Assembly (NCBI GenBank): GCA_011799875.1
Contig: JAAAXO010000131.1
Coordinates: 62,001-126,000, forward strand
Reading direction: 5' to 3'
Length of the DNA: 64,000 bases
DNA from: Thinopyrum elongatum
Taxonomy: Eukaryota; Streptophyta; Magnoliopsida; Poales; Poaceae
Below the pieces are notes generated by a model. That model was not told the DNA's origin. It did no database searches and saw nothing but the letters and a program-made list of their open reading frames with translations. Both the position numbers and the translations under genes were made by a program. Within the stretch, counting starts at the first letter, position 1; each line of letters opens with the position of its first letter. Below, in pieces: positions 55,766-64,000 of this stretch.

Positions 55766-56370
55766 TGAGTGCAGGAAGCCTTGGACGAAATATACAAGAT
55801 GTCACTTCATAAATTTCGTCCAGAGGCTATTATAGGTGCTGCGTCACCTTATTATTGGGCCAGGCCCATGTAATTTCGAAATACTTGAGTATAGGCTATT
55901 TTTAGAGTCCGTATGTGTGGGGAAACAAGAGATAGGGTTGGTTTCGGACCCCTCCTTCAAGGGCCACGAAATCCCCTCCTCTTCCTCCATATATACAGCC
56001 CTTAGGGCACCGTTTAGACTTTGGGATTTGTTTAGTTAAAAGTTAGCCATTGCAACTTCGTGTACTTCGTTTGTGTCCAACGACCAGACCAAGACCGCTT
56101 TCGGATCCCCACCATTATCAATACTTCATCTATATTCGCAATATTCAGATTGCATTATCATATTCTTGCTTGTTCTTCGATTGCGTGCAGGAATAGACCT
56201 TCGTGGTCAGGTTGATCGTGCTTCCAGCATCGTCAGTAACCTCAGGAGATTGGTTTAGCGATTGCTAAGGCGCAACGTCGTGCACGTTTGTAGTCGGATC
56301 GTCAAAGTCGGCTCCACCAAATCGATAGTTACCATCTCATCGAAAGATCGGGACACCCTCGCCTCTATCA
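55459..56370 (+). repeat. Chimeric LTR (912 bp): LTR-A U3 joined to LTR-B R/U5
   Basis: From the start to about 56020 it follows LTR-A, including GGGCACCGTTTAGACT. From TTGGG (56021-56025, shared) onward it follows LTR-B (ATTTGTTTAGTTAAAAG, ACCGCTTTCGGATCC). It has the LTR-A TATA-like box and the LTR-B end without AATAAA. Termini are intact. Confidence 0.92.
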
Positions 56371-57862
56371 AAAAGGCACATCCTTCTTTGTAAGCTCATT
56401 GAGAGGTGCAGCAATGGTGCTGAAATCTCTCACAAAACGCCTATAGAAACCAGCGAGTCCAAGAAAACTCCTCACTTGAGTGACTGTTTCGGGCTGTGGC
56501 CAACTCTCAATAGCTTCAATCTTGGCTTTATCAACTTCAATTCCCTGTGGAGTAACAACATAGCCAAGAAAAGATACTCGGTCGGTGCAAAAGGTGCACT
56601 TCCCAAGGTTACCAAACAAACGTGCATCACGTAAAGCAATAAAAACAGCACGTAAATGTTCCAAATGTTCCTCCAAAGATCTGCTATAAATCAGTATATC
56701 ATCAAAATAGACTACCACAAATCGTCCAATGAAAGCACGTAAAACTTCGTTCATTAATCTCATGAAAGTACTAGGTGCATTAGTTAACCCAAAAGGCATG
56801 ACTAACCACTCATATAATCCAAACTTTGTTTTAAATGCTGTTTTCCATTCATCCCCCAATTTCATACGAATTTGATGGTATCCACTACGCAAATCAACTT
56901 TGGAGAATATTGTAGAGCCACTCCATTCATCAAGCATATCATCTAGTCTAGGAATAGGATGACGATAACGAATAGTAATATTATTAATGCCTCTACAATC
57001 AACACACATACGCGATGTACCATCCTTTTTCGGCACTAGAATAATAGGAACAGCACAAGGACTAAGGGATTCGCGTATATAACCTTTGTCGAGCAACTCC
57101 TGTACTTGACGCATAATCTCCTTCGTCTCCTCTGGATTGGTACGGTATGGTGCACGGTTTGGCAACGAAGCACCGGGAATTAAGTCAATCTGATGCTCAA
57201 TCCCGCGAATAGGTGGTAATCCCGGTGGCACGTCTTGTGGAAAGACGTCAGCGAACTCCTGCAAAATGTTAGTGACCGCAGGAGGCAAAGAGGAAGGCAC
57301 GTCCTCGAATGAAAATAACGCCTCTTTGCACACAAAAGCATAGCAAACAGAATTGCTGAAATCTAGCTCATCAATATCAGATTTGGTGGCAAGTAAGCAT
57401 GCACTTTTCAATTTAATTTCAGAAGCAACACTGGATGGTTTATTATTAGGCTTCATTTGTTGCTCAAATTCTTTTGCCACAATCTGATTTTCACTCTTAT
57501 TTTTCTCCTGCTTTGCTTTACTAGCTCTATTAATATCATCTTTCAAAATAGAATCAGGAGTCATAGGAAGCAAAGTAATATGTTTATCCTTATGAACAAG
57601 AGTATACTGATTGTTTCTACCATGGTGTACAGAATTTTTATCAAATTGCCATGGTCTACCAAGTAATAATGAACATGCTTGCATGGGTACCACATCACAA
57701 TCAACATAATCAGCATATGTAGAGATACTAAAATGCACACGAACAGTACGTGTTACCTTAACCTTGCCGCTGTTGTTGAACCATTGGATATAGTAAGGAT
57801 GTGGATGTGGTCTTGTGGTGAGAGATAGCTTCTCCACCATCTCCATGCTAGCCAAGTTGTTG
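56368..57862 (-). CDS. Protease (without active site) - RT, open fragment
   Basis: Minus-strand frame from [12 protein letters not shown], one residue after the IDGGSC active-site loop, through the PR-RT linker and complete RT palm (YFDDILIYS) to LTKKDVPF, stopped by the TGA of the chimeric LTR end. Upstream the frame stays open into antisense LTR sequence to 58005 (545 codons in all). It shares Trp in [10 protein letters not shown] with the plus-strand copy at 50367. Glu for Lys in WPQPETVTQ is private. The catalytic Asp of the protease is lost. Confidence 0.88.
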
Positions 57863-58585
57863 GACAAGAAAGAGGAACCTTGGAGCAAGTTCAAGCATGG
57901 AGATGATGGCATGCGCAAGGGGAACAAGAACGGAGTTACAAGTGATGATTTCAGGACTTTGAAGCCACCATAATGAGTGCAGGAAGCCTTGGACAAAATA
58001 TACAAGATGTCACTTCATAAATTTCGTCCAGAGGCTATTATAGGTGCTGCGTCACCTTATTATTGGGCCAGGCCCATGTAATTTCGAAATACTTGAGTAT
58101 AGGCTGTTTTTAGAGTCCGTATGTGTGGGGAAACAAGAGATAGGGTTGGTTTCGGACCCCTCCTTCAAGGGCCACGAAATCCCCTCCTCTTCCTCCATAT
58201 ATACAGCCCTTAGGGCACCGTTTAGACTTTGGGTTTTGTTTAGATTAAAAGTTCGCCATAGCTGCAACTTCGCGTACTTCGTTTGTGTTCAACGACCAGA
58301 CCAAGACGTCACAGAACCCCACCTTGATCAATAAAGCTTTCATCTTATATTCGCAATATCCAGATTGCAAATCTTAGTTTCTTGCTTGTTCTTCGTTTGC
58401 TTGCAGGAGATAGACCCTCGTGGTCAGGTTGATTGTGCTCCGGCGTGGTCAACCTCTCGGAGTTGGTTTAGCGATTGCTAAGGCGCGATGTCCTCGCACG
58501 TTCGTAGTCGGATCGTCAAAGTCTACTCCACCAAAAACGATAGCTATCATCTCATCGAAAGATCGGGACACCCTCGCCTCTATCA
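57860..58585 (+). repeat. LTR-A, 5'-truncated (about 726 bp)
   Basis: Begins at TTGGACAAGAAAG, about 190 bp into the LTR, with TTG shared with the minus-strand protease. It ends CTCTATCA followed by CGGTG of late gag. Four bases are missing in GTGGTCAACCTC. Confidence 0.92.
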
Positions 58586-61500
58586 CGGTGGAGATGATTC
58601 TGAACAAGAGACGCAATACATGGCTCCTGAAGACGCTGACAGTTATGAATGTTTAGTTGCTCAACGTGTTTTGAGTGTGCAGGTCACAAAAGCTGAGCAA
58701 AATCAGAGGCATAATTTGTTCCATACAAAGGGAGTTGTGAAGGAACGTTCTGTTCGCGTCATCATAGATGGAGGGAGCTGCAACAACTTGGCTAGCATGG
58801 AGATGGTGGAGAAGCTCTCTCTCACCACAAGACAACATCCACATCCTTACTATATCCACTGGTTCAACAACAGCGGCAAGGTTAAGGTAACACGTACTGT
58901 TCGTGTGCATTTTAGTATCTCTACGTATGCTGATTTTGTTGATTGTGATGTGGTACCCATGCAAGCATGTTCCTTATTACTTGGTAGACCATGGCTATTT
59001 GATAAAAGTTCTGTACACCATGGTAGAAACAATCAGTATACTCTTGTTCATAAGGATAAACATATTACTTTGCTTCCTATGTCTCCTGATTCTATTTTGA
59101 AAGATGATATTAATAGAGCTAGTAAGGCAAAACAGGAGCAAAATAAGAGTGAAAATCAGATTGTGGCAAAAGAATTTGAGCAACAAATTAATCCTCATAA
59201 TAAACCATCTAGTGTTGCTTCTGAAATTAAATTGAAAAGTGCATGTTTACTTGCCACCAAATCTGATATTGATGATCTAGATTTCAGCAAATCTATTTGC
59301 TATGCTTTTGTGTGCAAAGAGGCATTATTTTCATTCGAGGACATGCCTTCCTCTTTGCCTCCTGCTGTTACTAACATTTTGCAGGAGTTCGCCGACGTCT
59401 TTCCACAAGATGTGCCTCCGGGATTACCACCTATTCGAGGGATTGAGCATCAGATTGACTTAATTCCCGGTGCATCGCTACCCAACCGTGCACAATACCG
59501 TACTAATCCAGAGGAGACGAAGGAGATTATGCGTCAAGTCCAGGAGTTGCTCGACAAAGGTTATATACGCGAATCCCTTAGTCCTTGTGCTGTTCCTATT
59601 ATTCTAGTGCCGAAAAAGGATGGTACATCGCGTATGTGTGTTGATTGTAGAGGCATTAATAATATTACTATTCGTTATCGTCATCCTATTCCTAGACTAG
59701 ATGATATGCTTGATGAATTGAGTGGCTCTACAATATTCTCCAAAGTTGATTTGCGTAGTGGATACCATCAAATTCGTATGAAATTGGGGGATGAATGGAA
59801 AACAGCATTTAAAACAAAGTTTGGATTATATGAGTGGTTAGTCATGCCTTTTGGGTTAACTAATGCACCTAGTACTTTCATGAGATTAATGAACGAAGTT
59901 TTACGTGCTTTCATTGGACGATTTGTGGTAGTCTATTTTGATGATATACTGATTTATAGCAGATCTTTGGAGGAACATTTGGAACATTTACGTGCTGTTT
60001 TTATTGCTTTATGTGATGCACGTTTGTTTGGTAACCTTGGGAAGTGCACCTTTTGCACCGACCGAGTATCTTTTCTTTGGCTATGTTGTTACTCCACAGG
60101 GAATTGAAGTTGATAAAGCCAAGATTGAAGCTATTGAGAGTTGGCCACAGCCCAAAACGGTCACTCAAGTGAGGAGTTTTCTTGGACTCGCTAGTTTCTA
60201 TAGGCATTTTGTGAGAGATTTCAGTACCATTGCTGCACCTCTCAATGAGCTTACAAAGAAGGATGTGCCTTTTGTTTGGGGTACCCCACATGAAAAAGCA
60301 TTCACGGTATTGAAAGATAAGTTGACACATGCTCCTTTACTCCAACTTCCTGATTTTAATAAGACTTTTGAGCTTGAATGTGATGCTAGTGGAATTGGAT
60401 TAGGAGGTGTTTTATTACAAGATGGCAAACCTGTTGCATACTTTTCTGAAAAATTGAGTGGGCCTAGTCTGAACTATTCTACTTATGATAAAGGATTATA
60501 TGCTCTTGTTCGGACCTTAGAAACATGGCAACATTATTTATGGCCCAAAGAATTTGTTATACATTCTGATCATGAATCTTTGAAACACATTAAAAGTCAA
60601 GCAAAACTGAACCGTAGACATGCTAAATGGGTTGAATTTATTGAGACTTTCCCTTATGTCATTAAACACAAGAAGGGTAAAGAAAATGTTATAGCTGATG
60701 CATTGTCTCGTCGTTATACTATGCTTTCACAACTTGACTTTAAAATATTTGGTTTGGAGACCATCAAAGATCAATATGTGCATGATGCTGAATTTAAAGA
60801 TGTATTGCAGAATTGTAAGGCAGGGAGAACATGGAACAAGTTCGTCGTTAACGATGGATTTGTGTTTCGTGCTAACAAGCTATGCATTCCAGCTAGCTCT
60901 GTTCGTCTTTTGTTGTTGCAGGAAGCGCATGGAGGAGGATTAATGGGACACTTTGGCGTGAAGAAGACGGAGGATATACTTGCTACACATTTCTTTTGGC
61001 CAAAGATGAGACGGGATGTTGAGCGTTTTGTTGCTCGTTGCACTACATGTCAAAAAGCTAAGTCACGACTCAATCCTCATGGTTTATATATGCCTTTGCC
61101 TGTACCTAGTGTTCCTTGGGAGGATATATCTATGGACTTTGTTTTAGGTTTACCTCGAACAAAGAAGGGGAGGGATAGCATATTTGTTGTCGTGGATAGG
61201 TTCTCGAAAATGGCACACTTTATACCATGTCATAAAAGCGATGATGCTGTTAATGTTGCTGATTTGTTCTTTCGTGAAATTATACGCTTGCATGGTGTGC
61301 CAAATACTATTGTTTCAGATCATGATACTAAATTTCTTAGCCACTTTTGGAGATGTTTATGGGCTAAGTTGGGGACTAAACTGCTTTTTAGTACTACATG
61401 TCACCCCCAAACTGACGGACAAACTGAAGTAGTCAATAGAACATTGTCTACTATGCTTAGGGCTGTTTTGAAGAATAAAAAGAAAATGTGGGAAGAATGC

Positions 61501-62313
61501 TTGCCTCATATTGAATTTGCTTATAATCGTTCATTGCATTCTACTACTAAGATGTGTCCTTTTGAAATTGTGTACGGTTTCCTTCCTCGTGCACCTATTG
61601 ATTTGTTACCACTTCCATCTTCGGAGAAGGTTAATTTTGATGCTAAACAATGTGCTGAATTGATCTTAAAAATGCATGAGTTAACTAAGGAGAACATTGA
61701 GTGTATGAATGCTAAATATAAACTTGCTGGAGATAAGTGTAGAAAACATGTTGTCTTGGTACCTGGAGATCTTGTTTGGTTACATTTGCGTAAGGATAGA
61801 TTTCCTTATTTGCGCAAATCAAAGCTAATGCCACGTGCTGATGGTCCATTTAAGGTGTTAGAGAAAATAAATGATAATGCATAGAAACTTGAATTGCCTG
61901 CAGATTTTGGGGTTAGTCCCACTTTTAATATTGCAGATTTGAAGCCTTATTTGGGTGAGGAAGATGAGCTTCCGTCGAGGACGACTTCATTTCAAGAAGG
62001 GGAGGATGATGAGGACATCAATACCATTGTTACACCCACAGCACCTACTGCTACATACACTGGACCAATTACTAGAGCTCGCGCACGCCAATTAAATTAT
62101 CAGGTACTTTCGTTTCTTAGTAATGATTCTAATGTTCATGAGAATATGATGTTGCCTAAATTGGATACATTTGTCTTACTTACAAATGAAGGGCCTGGCA
62201 TGGATAAGAGGGATGAACACTGGAGCAAGACCAGGCATGGAGATAATGGCATGCGCAAGGGGAACAAGAACGGAGTTACAATTGATGATTTCAGGACATT
62301 GAAGCCACCTTAA
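58586..62313 (+). pseudogene. gag 3' end to integrase and LTR tail, diverged copy with two breaks
   Basis: Starts in late gag (GGDDSEQETQYM). It includes protease [11 protein letters not shown] (YFDDILIYS), RNase H ([10 protein letters not shown]), integrase ([22 protein letters not shown]), GPF module and LTR tail to a stop at 62311-62313. Breaks: one extra T at about 60074-60079 (TTTTCTTTGG), shifting the frame after RT; TAG at 61882-61884 for Tyr in DNAYKLEL. His replaces Arg after the second catalytic Asp. More amino-acid changes than in other copies (RTLETWQ kept, but DKGLYAL, KQCAEL, ECMNAK, DKCRKHV) point to an older insertion. The PBS and gag 5' part are missing. Confidence 0.92.
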
Positions 62314-62927
62314 TGCGTGCATGAAGCCTTGGACGAAATATACAAGATGCCACTTCATAAATTTCGTCCAGAGGCTATTATAGGTGCTGCGTGACCTTAT
62401 TATTGGGCCAGGCCCATGTAATTTCGAAATACTTAAGTATAGGCAGTTTTTAGAGTCCGTATGTGTGGCAAAACAAGAGCTAGGGTTGGTTTCGGATCCC
62501 TCCTCCAAGGGCCACGAAATTCCCCCTTCTTCCTCCATATATACAGCCCTTAGGGCGTCGTTTAGACTTGGGTTTTGTTTAGATTAAAAGTTCGCCATAG
62601 CTGCAACTTCGCGTACTTCGTTTGTGTTCAACGACCAGACCAAGACGTCACAGAACCCCACCTTGATCAATAAAGCTTTCATCTTATATTCGCAATATCC
62701 AGATTGCAAATCTTAGTTTCTTGCTTGTTCTTCGTTTGCTTGCAGGAGATAGACCCTCGTGGTCAGGTTGATTGTGCTCCGGCGTGGTCAATAACCTCTC
62801 GGAGTTGGTTTAGCGATTGCTAAGGCGCGACGTCCTCGCACGTTCGTAGTCGGATCGTCAAAGTCTACTCCACCAAAAACGATAGCTAACATCTCATCGA
62901 AAGATCGGGACACCCTCGCTTCTATCA
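62007..62927 (+). repeat. LTR-A, full length (921 bp), diverged, 3' LTR
   Basis: Follows a purine tract (61994-62006). It has more changes than other LTR-A copies (GGGCCTGGCATGG, CTGCGTGACC, TTTAGACTTGGG, CTCGCTTCTATCA), in line with the age of its pol. Right flank GCAAT belongs to the protease of the next fragment. Confidence 0.93.
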
Positions 62928-64000
62928 GCAATTTGATAAAAATTCTGTACACCATGGTAGAAACAATCAGTATACTCTTGTTCATAAGGATAAACATATT
63001 ACTTTGCTTCCTATGACTCCTGATTCTATTTTGAAAGATGATATTAATAGAGCTAGTAAAGCAAAACAGGAGAAAAATAAGAGTGAAAATCCGATTGTGG
63101 CAAAAGAATTTGAGCAACAAATGATGCCTAATAATAGACCATCTAGTGTTGCTTCTGAAATTAAATTGAAAAGTGCATGTTTACTTGCCACCAAATCTGA
63201 TATTGATGAGCTAGATTTCAGCAAATCTGTTTGCTATGCTTTTGTGTGCAAAGAGGCGTTATTTTCATTTGAGGACGTGCCTTCCTCTTTTCCTCCTGCT
63301 GTCACTAATATTTTGCAGGAGTTCGCTGACGTCTTTCCACAAGACGTGCCACCGGGATTACCACCTATTCGCGGGATTGAGCATCAGATTGACTTAATTC
63401 CCGGTGCTTCGTTGCCAAACCGTGCGCCATACCGCACCAATCCAGAGGAGACGAAGGAGATTATGCGTCAAGTACAGGAGCTGCTCGACAAAGGTTATAT
63501 ACGCGAATCTCTTAGTCCTTGTGCTGTTCCTATTATACTAGTGCCAAAAAAGGATGGTACGTCGCGTATGTGTGTTGATTGTAGAGGCATTAATAATATT
63601 ACTATTCATTATCGTCATCCTATTCCTAGGCTAGATGATATGCTTGATGAATTGAGTGGCTCTACAATATTCTCCAAAGTTGATTTGCGTAGTGGATACC
63701 ATCAAATTCGTATGAAATTGGGAGATGAATGAAAAACAGCATTTAAAACTAAGTTCGGTTTATATGAGTGGTTAGTCATGCCTTTTGGGTTAACTAATGC
63801 ACCTAGTACTTTCATGAGATTAATGAACGAAGTTTTACGTGCTTTTATTGGACGATTTGTGGTAGTTTACTTTGATGATATATTGATCTATAGCAGATCT
63901 TTGGAGGAACATTTGGAACATTTACGTGCTGTTTTTATTGCTCTACGTGATGCACGTTTGTTTGGTAACCTTGGGAAGTGCACCTTTTGCACCGACCGAG
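62928..64000 (+). pseudogene. Protease C-terminus - RT, truncated by LTR and window edge
   Basis: Begins at [14 protein letters not shown], just past the protease core, and continues through the PR-RT linker into RT. TGA at 63730-63732 replaces the Trp of GDEWKTAF. After it the frame continues ([21 protein letters not shown]) to the window edge. Major RT haplotype with IHYRHPIP. Ser for Leu in SSFPPAV region. The rest may lie beyond the window. Confidence 0.9.

Overview
The window is centromeric chromatin DNA of a grass, most likely a Triticeae species (wheat, rye, barley or a relative). Essentially every base belongs to one Ty3/gypsy family of the CRM clade of chromoviruses (the cereba/CRW/Quinta group). 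The evidence is a single gag-pol frame with a CCHC knuckle, a protease with an IDGGSCNN motif, RT with YFDD, RNase H, a DDE integrase with a GPF module, and a pol frame that runs about 100 codons into the 3' LTR. LTRs begin TGATGAGGAC and end CTCTATCA, and the primer binding site begins TGGTATCAG (initiator-Met tRNA type). I found no host gene, tRNA, rRNA, CRISPR array or classical short satellite. Species and chromosome cannot be read from the sequence, and naming of subfamilies is inference.

The dominant LTR (here LTR-A) is 922 bp. A second one (LTR-B) is 982 bp, has an unrelated U3 and a related R/U5. Internal order in an uninterrupted copy is LTR, leader of about 1.1 kb, gag-pol of about 4.8 kb, purine tract, LTR.

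Layout. 1-1328: minus-strand remnant with protease fused in frame to integrase. 1329-7916: plus-strand LTRs alternating with leader, truncated gag and an integrase fragment. 7917-18342: a tandem array of [leader + first 300 bp of gag + LTR] units of about 2.3 kb, every gag cut at the same base. 18343: a palindromic strand switch. 18343-22280: short integrase pieces and LTRs in both orientations. 22281-29547: minus-strand element with 5' LTR, leader, gag interrupted by an LTR with a TTGAG target duplication, PR and RT, cut in RNase H by an LTR-B. 28625-35351: minus-strand near-complete element lacking its 5' LTR. 35353-37567: plus-strand integrase and LTR. 37568-46780: plus-strand truncated gag, then a near-complete element with LTR-B at its 5' end and LTR-A at its 3' end. 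46781-58585: a mosaic of alternating-strand pol fragments and LTRs, including one A/B chimeric LTR. 58586-64000: plus-strand older gag-pol copy, LTR, and the start of another pol that leaves the window.

History. Most LTR borders are exact element termini, yet the 5-bp flanks on the two sides almost never match. The region therefore looks built by repeated self-insertion followed by LTR-LTR recombination, inversion and duplication. The 2.3-kb array is best explained by unequal exchange between a 5' LTR and an LTR inserted in gag; a template for this structure survives at 26190-29547. No copy has a fully intact gag-pol, but several long open segments (26189-23260, 35353-36730, 50367-51926, 54311-55765) suggest recent activity. 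Because repeats are nearly identical, assembly error at some junctions has to be kept in mind.
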